Positions 8,188 through 16,134 of a stretch of 24,057 nt of DNA are shown here, piece by piece. Source of the stretch: Alphaproteobacteria bacterium (GTDB lineage: Bacteria; Pseudomonadota; Alphaproteobacteria; Micavibrionales; UBA2020); contig JAGLRU010000415.1 in the NCBI GenBank assembly GCA_023136145.1, positions 1-24,057 on the forward strand. Reading direction: 5' to 3'. The notes under the pieces were generated by a model. It did not search any database, was not told the DNA's origin, and worked only from the letters and a program-made list of their open reading frames with translations. A program made the translations under genes and the position numbers. Within the stretch, counting starts at the first letter, position 1; each line of letters begins with the position of its first letter.

Positions 8188-9306
8188 ATGGGTGATAAAA
8201 ATAACAATCTGGAAGAACAGGCACTTGAGGTTAATATTTTGGACTCAAAACAGTTATTACAATACGCGCAAGATACAACGGAAATGGGCAAATTCCGGCT
8301 GGCGAATGCGGTTGCACAGTTTTTCGATGAAAAGAAGCTAAGCAAAGCGGAACAGGCTCTAACCAGTGAGATTATGCTCAACCTGATTCGTCAGGCTGAG
8401 ATTGATCTGCGGGAAGCACTTGCTGAAAGACTGTCAGTCCTTAGCAACGTCCCATCAGATGTTATTATATATCTCGCCAATGACACCATATCAGTTGCCA
8501 GACCTATTTTGCAGCACAGTCCTGTTTTAAGCGATGTTGACTTGATTTATATTATCGCATCGAAAGACGAAGATTATTGGGATTCTATCGCTAAACGCGA
8601 AAAGATTGGCTCCGTTGTCACGGATCGGTTGATCGACACCGGGAATCCAAAAACCATTCTCAGTCTGATCGATAACCAGCGTGTTGTACTGCAAAAAAAC
8701 TGCCTCAAAAAGCTGATTAAGGTTTCCTTGAAATCTGAAGAGTTGCAGGCATCGCTGCTACGCCGCCCGGAAATTGATGGTGATCTGGCAGTTGGTCTTT
8801 ACACATGTGCTTCACAGTACCTACGGAGAGAAATCACCGAACGGTTCAATCTGCCTATAGCGGTAATCGAAACCGCTCTGGAGTCTCTTGTCGAAGAACT
8901 AAGTCAGGAAGTAAAAGGATCGCGGAAGGTTACTCCTGAAATGATAGCGTTGGCCGGACGCTTCATGGAAAGGGACGAAATTTCTCCGGATCTTATGATT
9001 AAAACCCTCCGTCGTAGCCAGATTTCTTTCTTTATTGCTTTATTCGCCACGAAGATCAACTTTACGCCGGAAGCAGTCATGAAGCTGCTTCAGAAAGAGG
9101 AAGGAAAGTCTTTTGCGTTGGCCTGCCGGTCGATAGGGATGATGAAATCGGAGTTCGCCTCAATATTTCTTCTTAGTCGGGGGATCAGCACTGGCGACAG
9201 GATAGTCGATCAGCGTGCATTGGCTATGGCACTCAAATATTATGACACAATCAAGGAATTTGAAATCAAGCGCATTATGAAGTCTTTAGCGAAAAATCAG
9301 GAATGA
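8188..9306 (+). CDS. DUF2336 domain-containing protein
   Basis: 372 aa, soluble, no signal peptide or membrane segment. The protein is built of short amphipathic helical pairs resembling HEAT-like repeats, with the DUF2336 pattern: an N-terminal LLQYAQDTTEMGKFRLANAV, then REALAERLSVLSNVPSDVIIYLANDTISVARPIL (about 72-105), where runs of helices are separated by short turns containing VP or P. I know the family chiefly from Alphaproteobacteria and know of no established function. The ATG has GAGGGA seven bases upstream. It diverges from rimP and is followed by a spacer rich in repeats, so it is probably a single-gene unit. Family assignment is fairly sure; its role is not readable from here. 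Confidence 0.85.
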   Translation: MGDKNNNLEEQALEVNILDSKQLLQYAQDTTEMGKFRLANAVAQFFDEKKLSKAEQALTSEIMLNLIRQAEIDLREALAERLSVLSNVPSDVIIYLANDTISVARPILQHSPVLSDVDLIYIIASKDEDYWDSIAKREKIGSVVTDRLIDTGNPKTILSLIDNQRVVLQKNCLKKLIKVSLKSEELQASLLRRPEIDGDLAVGLYTCASQYLRREITERFNLPIAVIETALESLVEELSQEVKGSRKVTPEMIALAGRFMERDEISPDLMIKTLRRSQISFFIALFATKINFTPEAVMKLLQKEEGKSFALACRSIGMMKSEFASIFLLSRGISTGDRIVDQRALAMALKYYDTIKEFEIKRIMKSLAKNQE

Positions 9307-9385
9307 TTTAGTACTCTGTTAGACGTTATGGTCAGCCATAATTGGTTCGGAAATATAATCATTTGAAAAAATAACTATACCTTTT

Positions 9386-9504
9386 CCATCACGCCGGACT
9401 TGTTCCGGCATCCATAAAGGCTGTCCAGCCGTCACTATGACCCTATTTTCATCATAAGACGCGCTTTTAGACCCCCGAACGAGTCGGGGGTGACAATGAG
9501 GGGG
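9386..9504. repeat. Mosaic of palindromic (REP-like) intergenic repeats
   Basis: Three compact stem-loops follow each other: GCCGGA-cttgt-TCCGGC (9393-9409), GGCT-gtcc-AGCC (9419-9430) and ACCCCCGA-acgag-TCGGGGGT (9471-9491), the last followed by TGACAAT. The wording (CCGGACTTGTTCCGGCATCC, GTCGGGGGTGACAAT) is typical of dispersed intergenic palindromes of Alphaproteobacteria. It lies 80 bases after the DUF2336 gene and may also end or stabilise its transcript. A 94-codon reading frame crosses it on the minus strand and is judged spurious. Confidence 0.7.
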
Positions 9505-9588
9505 CGGCATGGCGTAAAGAAAATTCCTATCAATAAATTCAGGAACAACTATAAATTGCGCTTTTAAATTAGGGTTCAGAAATAATTG

Positions 9589-9617
9589 TTGACGCGACAT
9601 CATAAGTTATGTATAAA
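9589..9617 (+). promoter_or_regulatory. Strong predicted sigma-70-type promoter
   Basis: TTGACG (9589-9594) and TATAAA (9612-9617), each five of six to consensus, are separated by exactly 17 bases. This is the best promoter match I found in the window. Predicted transcription starts near 9624 and would run through two hairpins into the 50-codon gene at 9739. Confidence 0.55.
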
Positions 9618-9650
9618 CAAGAACTCAGGACATACTCAATTTTAGATAGT

Positions 9651-9715
9651 GAAAAGAAATTATGTCGGTTTTCTTTTCCTGCCTCTGGAATTACTCTAAA
9701 CTTCAGAGTGACATT
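9651..9715 (+). promoter_or_regulatory. Structured leader before the small membrane protein gene
   Basis: A 9-bp perfect inverted repeat GAAAAGAAA / TTTCTTTTC (9651-9659 and 9670-9678, 10-nt loop) is followed by a smaller hairpin ACTCT-aaacttc-AGAGT (about 9693-9711). Together they occupy most of the 115-nt leader between the predicted promoter and the small gene. They could be an RNA regulatory element or the body of a small RNA. No known riboswitch or small-RNA family is recognised. Confidence 0.3.
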
Positions 9716-9738
9716 TTGAAGCAAGGGAAATAAAAATT

Positions 9739-9891
9739 ATGATATCGAAACTACTTTCTTCACTTATTTTACTGGCATGTATAGCGTCTGCGGCAGGCTT
9801 TGTAGTTCTAGCGGTATGGGATGTACCCGTAGCGCAAAATATGGTTGAGAAACCAGTCGATGCCTCTACGCTTATGAAAAAGGAGTCCTGA
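9739..9891 (+). CDS. Small single-span membrane protein (50 aa), unknown function
   Basis: A short reading frame with AAGGGA 10 bases before its ATG. The product begins MISK, has one hydrophobic helix (about 5-26, LLSSLILLACIASAAGFVVLAV), then WDVPVAQNMVEKPVDAS and a basic end. The hydrophobic stretch contains LLACIASA, so it could be a lipoprotein-like or cleaved signal, but I favour an inner-membrane anchor with a short periplasmic tail. The hydrophobic helix followed by W-D-x-P and V-E-K resembles a short conserved type I recall from alphaproteobacterial genomes, which I cannot confirm here. A strong predicted promoter lies upstream and the xerD-like gene 338 bases downstream. Coding is supported by the ribosome-binding site and the membrane-protein composition. 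Confidence 0.6.
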   Translation: MISKLLSSLILLACIASAAGFVVLAVWDVPVAQNMVEKPVDASTLMKKES

Positions 9892-10229
9892 TATTTGCTT
9901 CTAATCTATTTCGAAAGGTTTCCTTTATATCGTCTGCGCCGAATCAGTTTATTCCGAGTCGTTTTTGATAAATTGGATAATTTTGATAAATATACTTGAA
10001 AATCATTTTTTTTAGGTGTTTTTAAGTTAAGAGCGAACAAGGCAAGGATGTATATGAGAAAAACAATTGATTTCATGTGGTTAAGAAAGTTATTAAATTA
10101 TAAACTCAAAGACATGAAATATAAAAAATCGATTTTCACATATTAATCTTGCTTTTTTCGGTAGAATGCGATTTTATGACATCGTATGGTGATAAGGAAC
10201 TAGGGTTCAACAATAGGGAGAAAAAATTC
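9892..10229. other. A/T-rich spacer before the recombinase gene
   Basis: 338 bases without a secure gene. It holds a small hairpin AAAGG-ttt-CCTTT (9914-9926) just after the 50-aa gene, too weak for a confident terminator, and a 9-bp perfect inverted repeat ATTTCATGT / ACATGAAAT (10070-10078 and 10112-10120). A 32-codon lysine-rich frame (10048-10146) has AAGG-type sequences before its two first ATGs but no other support. No convincing promoter for the recombinase was found. Confidence 0.4.
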
Positions 10230-11216
10230 ATGGCTCGTCCAGGTCGTCCAAGAATGCCAAAAGCACCGCTTCCAGGTACGGTTGAGGCATTTCTAGATAT
10301 GCTCATCGCTGAACGCGGTGCAGCTCTTAATACACGTCACGCTTATGAGCGTGATCTTGCAGATGTTTGCGCTTTCTTGAAAAAGCAAAGCAAGGACATC
10401 AACTCTGCTTCAACAGGTGATCTAAAAGCTTATCTCGCTGAGCTTGGAGAACGCGTGAATGTGAAAAGCAAGGGTGGTGGAAAAACGGCTGTGCGTACTA
10501 TTGCACGTCGTATTTCAGCGTTACGCCAGTTTTTCGGCTTTCTCGTTTCCGAAGGCACTCGTTCGGATGATCCGACATCTACCATCGAAAGTCCGAAGCA
10601 AACTCGCACTTTGCCAAAAATCTTGAGTGAAGACGAAGTCACTGTCCTGATCACGACAGCTCAAAAACAGGGTGGGCCTGAGAGCGTCCGTCTTGTGTCT
10701 CTGCTTGAGATACTCTATGCAACGGGTCTACGCGTTTCTGAACTGGTTGGCTTGCCTCTGGCATCCATCGGTCCAGAAGGTCGCTACCTGACGGTTGAAG
10801 GCAAAGGTGGTCGTGAACGCATGGCTCCTCTGTCCGAACCAGCTCAGAGAGCAATGAAAGCGTATATGGATGTCAGGACGAGATTCTTGATACCTGATCG
10901 TGTTGATGCGCAAAGCAAATGGTTGTTCCCGTCTCGTACGTCCGAGTCTGGGCATTTGACCCGTCAGCGATTCGCTCAACTTCTGAAAGAGCTGTCGCGC
11001 AATGCTGGGCTTGATCCCGGACGTGTCAGTCCGCACGTTCTGCGTCACGCTTTCGCAACCCACCTTTTGAGACATGGTGCGGATTTACGTTCCGTGCAAA
11101 AAATGCTTGGTCATGCTGATATTGCCACAACTCAGATATACACACAGGTTGTAGGCGATCAGATGAAAAGTGCCGTTGAAACCAAACATCCACTCTCTGT
11201 AATAAATGAGTCCTGA
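10230..11216 (+). CDS. xerD: Tyrosine recombinase, XerC/XerD type
   Basis: 328-aa site-specific recombinase of the type that resolves chromosome dimers at dif. The N-terminal SAM-like domain (about 15-110, TVEAFLDMLIAERGAALNT then the RRISALRQFF segment) binds DNA. The catalytic domain has Arg168 (ATGLRVSEL), Lys192 (EGKGGRERMAPL), His269-x-x-Arg272 (SPHVLRHAFATHLL), His295 (LGHADIATTQIY) and the nucleophile Tyr304, a complete set. The ATG at 10230 has GGGAG nine bases upstream; longer starts (ATG at 10176, TTG at 10149) lack one. XerC and XerD cannot be separated securely by eye; the ATTQIYTQV ending leans to XerD. It is a chromosomal housekeeping enzyme, not a phage integrase, and there is no sign of an integrated element beside it. 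Confidence 0.88.
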   Translation: MARPGRPRMPKAPLPGTVEAFLDMLIAERGAALNTRHAYERDLADVCAFLKKQSKDINSASTGDLKAYLAELGERVNVKSKGGGKTAVRTIARRISALRQFFGFLVSEGTRSDDPTSTIESPKQTRTLPKILSEDEVTVLITTAQKQGGPESVRLVSLLEILYATGLRVSELVGLPLASIGPEGRYLTVEGKGGRERMAPLSEPAQRAMKAYMDVRTRFLIPDRVDAQSKWLFPSRTSESGHLTRQRFAQLLKELSRNAGLDPGRVSPHVLRHAFATHLLRHGADLRSVQKMLGHADIATTQIYTQVVGDQMKSAVETKHPLSVINES

Positions 11217-11241
11217 TACGGTAACGAATAAACTTGAATAT

Positions 11242-11276
11242 AAAAGGGAGCCTTTGAAAAAAGGCTCCCTTTTTTC
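11242..11276 (+). terminator. Intrinsic terminator, bidirectional
   Basis: AAAAGGGAGCCTTT-gaaa-AAAGGCTCCCTTTTTT: a stem of about 13 bp with a GAAA tetraloop and a run of six T. It ends the recombinase transcript. Read on the minus strand it is followed by TTTTATATT, so it can also stop the Tad operon arriving from the other side. Confidence 0.93.
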
Positions 11277-11280
11277 TGTA

Positions 11281-11372
11281 AGCCACCTCTAAAAACCTAC
11301 TTTTACAACAAGATTCCGGCGAAAACTGGAATGACGATATTAGAAAATTTTGGTGTTTTTAGATGTCACCTT
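11281..11372. repeat. Palindromic repeat-like element between xerD and tadC
   Basis: A 9-bp perfect inverted pair TCTAAAAAC / GTTTTTAGA (11288-11296 and 11355-11363) brackets a core containing GATTCCGGCGAAAACTGGAATGACG, wording typical of dispersed intergenic palindromes (ATTCC...GGAATGACG). It resembles the boundary and core of a small non-autonomous repeat. The right end reaches the tadC stop codon. Confidence 0.4.
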
Positions 11373-12330
11373 AATGCTTAAAGCCTATAAATGCGGGGCC
11401 TAGGATAATTACAAACAAAGGGGGCAGGAAGAACAGGATCATCGGCACCGTCAACTTTGGAGGCAGAGATGCAGCCTTCTGCTCCGCCGCTGCCATACGC
11501 AACTCGCGCGTTTCATCAGCCAGAACCCGTATAGCTTTAGATATCGATGTTCCGTACTGCTCCGCCTGTAGCATGGCCGACGCAAAAGAACGCGCAGGCC
11601 CACTGCCAACGCGATTAGCAAACCCTTGAAACGCTCCCTTACGATCATTCAGCAACCCAAGTTCAGCACTCAAAATTCCCAATTCTTCCGCAAGTGTTTC
11701 GGAATGTTCCGAAATTGTCGTAGCAATCCTGTTAATGGCTGCCTCGATACCAATCCCGCCCTGCACGCAGATCAGCATCATATCGAGAGCATCAGGAAAA
11801 GAGAGAGAGATTTCCATCTGACGCTTATCAGCCATATTCTTGACCAAAATACGCGGCAAGAAAAATCCAATAACGACAAGCCCCAAAAGAATCAAGAGCA
11901 CGATGGAATGAGAAATCTCCCTATGAGAAAGTCCCATAAACAACGCCCCAAGTCCCACGAACACCAACGGCAGCACAATTCTCGATCCGAGATAAATCAA
12001 CGGTGCCTTCGAACCGCGTATCCCCGCTTGCAATAACTGATTGCGTGCAGTGATACTAGCCTTTCCCGCCAGAGACTGAAGCTTATAAAGCGACACTATA
12101 GCTTGAGCCGCCGTCATTTCCTTTTGCTTAACAACATCCTGTTTTTCAGCCTGTTCGCGTGCCAGCTCAAACAACGTGCGACGTTTCTTTTCGATGACAT
12201 CCTTGTAGCGTTCCTTCTTTTCCGAACGCGCAAGCAACGGCAAGGCAAACGCCACAAAGGAAACGGCTGCGGCAAGCGCACTTAAAATCACGATATAAAC
12301 GCCGGAATCCATATTTGTAAGGGTATCCAT
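11371..12330 (-). CDS. tadC: Tad pilus inner-membrane platform protein TadC
   Basis: 319-aa member of the GspF/T2SSF family, the second of the two platform proteins on which the CpaF ATPase acts during Flp pilus assembly. Hydrophobic segments lie at about 10-33, 110-135 and 145-165 and at the C-terminus (VPMILFFLPPLFVIILGPAF). The cytoplasmic T2SSF region (about 175-280) has LDMMLICVQGGIGIEAAINR and SFASAMLQAEQYGTSISKAIRVLADE, good family signatures. It starts 4 bases after the tadB stop, with AGGA nine bases before the ATG. It is the last gene of the operon. tadD, which often follows tadC, is absent. Confidence 0.93.
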   Translation of the reverse strand: MDTLTNMDSGVYIVILSALAAAVSFVAFALPLLARSEKKERYKDVIEKKRRTLFELAREQAEKQDVVKQKEMTAAQAIVSLYKLQSLAGKASITARNQLLQAGIRGSKAPLIYLGSRIVLPLVFVGLGALFMGLSHREISHSIVLLILLGLVVIGFFLPRILVKNMADKRQMEISLSFPDALDMMLICVQGGIGIEAAINRIATTISEHSETLAEELGILSAELGLLNDRKGAFQGFANRVGSGPARSFASAMLQAEQYGTSISKAIRVLADETRELRMAAAEQKAASLPPKLTVPMILFFLPPLFVIILGPAFIGFKH

Positions 12331-12334
12331 ACCT

Positions 12335-13315
12335 TCAAATCCTGAAATTTATCATTTGTCGCATCATCAGACATCCCAGAAACATCCAGAAAATCGCTCC
12401 GCCGAGAAAAACTTGCCCTTTCGGAACTATAAAAAGAATCCCGACATACTCAGGACGCGCCGCATAAAGCCCAAGAGTCACCAGAACCGGAAGCGCGCCA
12501 ATAATCGCTGCTGAAGACTTTGCCTCAGAAGACAGTGCCTGAACCTTTCTCCTAAGCCGAAACCTTGCCCGTATAACTGCGGAAAGATTGTACAATACCT
12601 CGCTAAGACTGCTCCCCGTCTCGCTCTGTATCTGTAATGCCGTCGCAAACATATGCACCTCTGGCAGAGGCATCCGCCTTGCAGTCATTTGCGCTGCCTC
12701 TCCCAACGGAATACCTACTTTTTGGTTTTCGTAGATACGTAGCATTTCATCCTTGAGGGGACCTTTATACTCGCGCGAAGTCATTGCTATCGCCTCCGAC
12801 ATCGGCATTCCAGCCTGCAACAACCGCGCCATTGCATCCAGCGCATCGGGGAATTCCTTTAGAAATTTCTTCTGCCTGCGCTTTATTTTCCACCCGATAA
12901 AAAGCTTCGGAAGTCCAAGAAAAGCAGTGAAAATCATAAAAATCTTGGCCGTCGGTGCCCAACTTGTCAATAAGAGCAGTCCACCGACAAACACTGCAAA
13001 TATAGCCGAATTAAGCCAGAAACGCGGTACGGACGTTTCAAATCCCGCCTGCTGTAGCAATTGAGAAAGAGACGTTTTATCTTTTTTCTTCCCCTGAGTT
13101 TCGTCACTGACTCCCTTCAGCTTTTTAGCAATGTCAGCGCGTTGCTTTGCAGCCGCTTTTTCAGCACTCCCGTCCTGAGAGCTTCCAGCTTTAGCGCGAC
13201 AAATCACGGAGCGATACCTTTCCAGTCGAGCCTGTCTCTTGCCTATGTAAACGCTGATAACGGCGGAAATAGAGAGAAAAACGATAATAACTCCGATGGT
13301 GATTGGCCAACTCAT
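12335..13315 (-). CDS. tadB: Tad pilus inner-membrane platform protein TadB
   Basis: 326 aa from the chosen start. A first membrane helix (about 4-24, ITIGVIIVFLSISAVISVY) is followed by a basic cytoplasmic segment, two close hydrophobic segments (about 95-135), the T2SSF domain (FLKEFPDALDAMARLLQAGMP, then LQIQSETGSSLSEVLYNLSAVIRAR, about 150-255) and two C-terminal helices. The domain forms the platform with TadC. The ATG at 13315 lies one base after the cpaF stop with GGAGG 12 bases upstream. A longer frame reaching 13384 overlaps cpaF and adds 23 residues without family support, so it was rejected. It is translationally coupled to cpaF. Confidence 0.93.
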   Translation of the reverse strand: MSWPITIGVIIVFLSISAVISVYIGKRQARLERYRSVICRAKAGSSQDGSAEKAAAKQRADIAKKLKGVSDETQGKKKDKTSLSQLLQQAGFETSVPRFWLNSAIFAVFVGGLLLLTSWAPTAKIFMIFTAFLGLPKLFIGWKIKRRQKKFLKEFPDALDAMARLLQAGMPMSEAIAMTSREYKGPLKDEMLRIYENQKVGIPLGEAAQMTARRMPLPEVHMFATALQIQSETGSSLSEVLYNLSAVIRARFRLRRKVQALSSEAKSSAAIIGALPVLVTLGLYAARPEYVGILFIVPKGQVFLGGAIFWMFLGCLMMRQMINFRI

Positions 13316-13316
13316 T

Positions 13317-14885
13317 CTAGGTATATGCCTCCGACATTGCATCCAACAATTTATTCTCAAGCCCGTACTGGCGTGCGCGTTCAAAAAGGATTGGACGCAA
13401 GCCAGTGGATTTCTGACGACCTATGATGTGGCCATGTTCATCTTCGCCCTCGTATTCAAACCGAAAAAGATCCTGCATCGTGACAACCTCGCCTTCCATG
13501 CCGGTGATCTCGGTGACATGCGTAACCTTACGCGATCCGTCGCGCAGACGCTGCACCTGAATAATTACATTGACGGCAGAAGCTATCTGCTCACGCACTG
13601 CGGCGGTAGGAAGATTCAGTCCACCCATTGCAATCATGTTCTCAAGACGAGTCAGGGCTTCACGTGGGTTGTTAGAGTGGACGGTTCCCATTGATCCATC
13701 GTGCCCGGTATTCATCGCTTGCAACAAATCAAAAGCCTCCGGCCCCCGCACCTCACCAACGATAATTCGATCAGGTCGCATCCGAAGACAGTTCTTAATA
13801 AGATCGCGCATTTTAACTTCGCCAACTCCCTCAAGATTTGGCGGGCGTGTTTCAAGACGAACGACGTGCGGTTGTTGCAATTGAAGCTCACAAGCATCCT
13901 CGCAAGTGACAATACGCTCGCCAGAATCCATGTAGAAAGTAAGGCAGTTGAGCATTGTCGTCTTTCCCGAACCAGTACCGCCGGAGATAACAACATTAGC
14001 GCGACATGCACCGATAATCTTAATCATCTCCGCGCAAGCTGGAGTCATAGCATTGAATTCCATAAGCTTTTCAAGCGTTAGCTTTTCCTTGGCAAACTTA
14101 CGAATCGTCATAGTACAGCCGTCAACGGCGAGCGGTGGGATAATAACGTTGACACGCGATCCGTCCGGCAGTCGCGCATCGCATATAGGGCTTGATTCAT
14201 CCACCCTGCGACCAATCACACCAACAACGCGCTGACAGATGGTAAGCAAATGATGATTATCACGAAATTCAATGGTGGCGCGCTGAATCTTTCCGTTAGT
14301 CTCAATATAAACCGTTTTCGGGCCATTAATCATGATGTCGGCGATGCCTTCTTGCGCCAATAACTCTTCTAATGGACCGAAACCGAGCATATCATCCGCC
14401 GATTCCTTGGCAACCTGCGCCAGTTCAGCAGGAGTCACGTCCAGACCGCGAAACTGACCAATTTCCTGCACTGCAGAAAGTATCTCCGCGCGCGCTTCAT
14501 CAGCACCCATGCGAGACAACGATTTCAGATCAATCCCATCACGGAGATCCGTCCATATCCTCTTACGCGCCCGCTCCAGACGCGGGTTAGCCGCCACAGC
14601 AGCAGGCGGCGGCGGAGGAGGAGGTTTTGGTGATGTTAGTTTTGACGATGCAGATTTTTGCGATGCTGGTTTCGACGTTGCTGGTTTCGGCGAAGACTCG
14701 GCAGTCTTGGAATCCGCAACTGCCGATTTTGGAGGAGTCGCTTCCGCCGTAATCGATACTGAAGACTGATCAATCGCAGGCTTTTCAGGAGAAGACGCGA
14801 CCGACTTTTTTGGCGGTACTGACGACGCTGGCTTAGCCGCTGGTGATCCGCCTTGTGGTTTGTCTGTACGCTTGCCGAACATCAT
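13317..14885 (-). CDS. cpaF: Tad pilus assembly ATPase CpaF/TadA
   Basis: 522-aa secretion ATPase that powers Flp pilus extension. Residues 1-100 are low-complexity, rich in Ser, Pro, Ala and Lys, with seven consecutive prolines near 88-94, a variable tail common in alphaproteobacterial CpaF. The N-terminal all-alpha domain (about 100-170) leads to LGFGPLEELL. The catalytic core has Walker A GGTGSGKT (302-309), RIIVGEVRG (373-381) as Walker B and TGHDGSMGTVHSN (393-405) as His box. GDG-type arginine-rich motifs (IGRRVDESSPICDARLPDGSRVN, about 224-246) are typical. The ATG at 14885 has AGGAG five bases upstream. It acts with TadB/TadC and CpaE. Confidence 0.96.
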   Translation of the reverse strand: MMFGKRTDKPQGGSPAAKPASSVPPKKSVASSPEKPAIDQSSVSITAEATPPKSAVADSKTAESSPKPATSKPASQKSASSKLTSPKPPPPPPPAAVAANPRLERARKRIWTDLRDGIDLKSLSRMGADEARAEILSAVQEIGQFRGLDVTPAELAQVAKESADDMLGFGPLEELLAQEGIADIMINGPKTVYIETNGKIQRATIEFRDNHHLLTICQRVVGVIGRRVDESSPICDARLPDGSRVNVIIPPLAVDGCTMTIRKFAKEKLTLEKLMEFNAMTPACAEMIKIIGACRANVVISGGTGSGKTTMLNCLTFYMDSGERIVTCEDACELQLQQPHVVRLETRPPNLEGVGEVKMRDLIKNCLRMRPDRIIVGEVRGPEAFDLLQAMNTGHDGSMGTVHSNNPREALTRLENMIAMGGLNLPTAAVREQIASAVNVIIQVQRLRDGSRKVTHVTEITGMEGEVVTMQDLFRFEYEGEDEHGHIIGRQKSTGLRPILFERARQYGLENKLLDAMSEAYT

Positions 14886-14895
14886 TTAACTCCTG

Positions 14896-16134
14896 TTACT
14901 TACCAAGAGTTTTCTTGATAAAACTCATCAGAGTGTCTTTTTCACCTTTGTCCACGATGCCTTTGCATTCAATCGCAGAAGCTTTCTCTGCAATCTTCAT
15001 AAGAGGCTCCATGACGCATCCTGCATTCTTGTTCTGACCGACAGACTTGCCTGTAGCTTCACTGATGGCGAAAATCTTCGGCATATATGGAAGCGTTGCC
15101 GAAGGCTCTATCCCCAAACCAAGCGCATCTTTGATCTCACGAGCAGGAACTTCCTCAGAGGAAGTCATGCCCCGCATATTCACTACCAAATCGGTTTCTT
15201 TCAAATGCGCTTTCAACGTTTTTATCTCATTCAACAGCGTCCTCGCATTTCTGAGCGCAGACAGCGTGGGCGTTGTCACCATAACGATTCTAGCCGCACG
15301 TTCCATCAGCCTTTTCTGCACAGGCCGTGTGGCGTGGGAAAGATCAACTACAACCACTGGAAATTTCAGCATTACGCGGCTCACAAGCGTCTCGATATCG
15401 TCTGGATCGGAAGGATCCATCAAGATCGGCTCTCCGCCACAGACAAGCGCGAAAAGATACTCCGACACGGATTGATAGATGCGATTCATATCGTCATCCG
15501 TTCCCGCTCCACCAAGACGAACGGCCTCTATCAACGTCGTGGAAGGTTCAAGGCCATGAGCGATCCCGATGCTACCAACGCTACCAGCTACATCCATCAG
15601 CATGGTCTTCTGCTTCAAAGCTTCCGCGATGTTCCAAGCCAGAATTTGCGCCACAGATGTCGCACCAACGCCACCTTTACTGCCCATCACTGCAACAAGG
15701 CGACTGCCGGAAAGACCCCTTTTATCGATCAGCGTCCTAGCAATCACTTTAGCCATATCTTCTTCGGAAACAGGACGCACCAAATAATCTCTAACCCCCA
15801 TCCCGACAAGACTGCGATACAGATGAACATCGTTGCTCGGCCCGATAATTACCGCATCAGTACCCTCCGCACACACACTTGCAAGTCCGCCAAGCTGCTC
15901 GATAAAAGCCTCGCCGATGTCGTTAGTTTCGATGACAACCAGCTCTGGAGCAGCCGTCTCCCCGTAATGGTTGATCGCGGCATCAATCCCCGCACGCTCT
16001 ATCTTCATGCCAACCCGCGCAAACCGCCAGTCTTCCGTAAGCTTCTGCGCCAGAGCAGCAGTGCTCTCGTCAAGCAAATAGAAATCCACATGTGAAGGAG
16101 GTAACAATATGGAGGTTATATCTTCTCCACCCAT
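14896..16134 (-). CDS. cpaE: Tad pilus assembly/localisation ATPase CpaE (ParA/MinD-like)
   Basis: 412 aa. The N-terminal domain (about 15-135) is receiver-like, without a clear full phosphorylation site, with LVVIETND near 65-72 and YLVRPVSEEDM near 117-127. Residues about 145-390 form a ParA/MinD-type ATPase with the P-loop SKGGVGATS (152-160). Its usual lysine after KGGVG is replaced by alanine, as in most CpaE proteins, so this is not a defect. In Caulobacter CpaE directs Tad assembly to the pole. The ATG at 16134 overlaps the cpaD stop by one base (TAATG). No strong ribosome-binding site, so coupling to cpaD is likely. cpaF follows after 10 bases. Confidence 0.94.
   Translation of the reverse strand: MGGEDITSILLPPSHVDFYLLDESTAALAQKLTEDWRFARVGMKIERAGIDAAINHYGETAAPELVVIETNDIGEAFIEQLGGLASVCAEGTDAVIIGPSNDVHLYRSLVGMGVRDYLVRPVSEEDMAKVIARTLIDKRGLSGSRLVAVMGSKGGVGATSVAQILAWNIAEALKQKTMLMDVAGSVGSIGIAHGLEPSTTLIEAVRLGGAGTDDDMNRIYQSVSEYLFALVCGGEPILMDPSDPDDIETLVSRVMLKFPVVVVDLSHATRPVQKRLMERAARIVMVTTPTLSALRNARTLLNEIKTLKAHLKETDLVVNMRGMTSSEEVPAREIKDALGLGIEPSATLPYMPKIFAISEATGKSVGQNKNAGCVMEPLMKIAEKASAIECKGIVDKGEKDTLMSFIKKTLGK

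Noticed and set aside
9319..9603. 94-codon minus-strand frame with CHPRLVRGSKS and GQPLWMPEQVRRDG
   Set aside because: These are the characteristic translations of dispersed palindromic repeats (HPRLVRG, MPEQVR), so the frame is a by-product of the repeat at 9386-9504.
10048..10146. 32-codon lysine-rich frame after the small membrane protein
   Set aside because: It has an AAGG-type site before its ATGs, but lies in very A/T-rich DNA with no composition or family support. It is kept only as a note in the spacer entry.
10230..11216. Recombinase as the integrase of a mobile element
   Set aside because: Complete Xer-type motifs and length, with no att-like repeats, tRNA or phage/ICE genes beside it.
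15205..16095. 296-codon plus-strand frame across cpaE
   Set aside because: Antisense shadow of cpaE: rich in His, Arg and Ser with no domain or plausible start, while the minus strand holds a clear ParA-type ATPase.
14896..16134. Missing P-loop lysine in CpaE (KGGVGATS) as a sign of a dead ATPase
   Set aside because: Small residues in place of this lysine are usual in CpaE, so it is not an anomaly of this gene.
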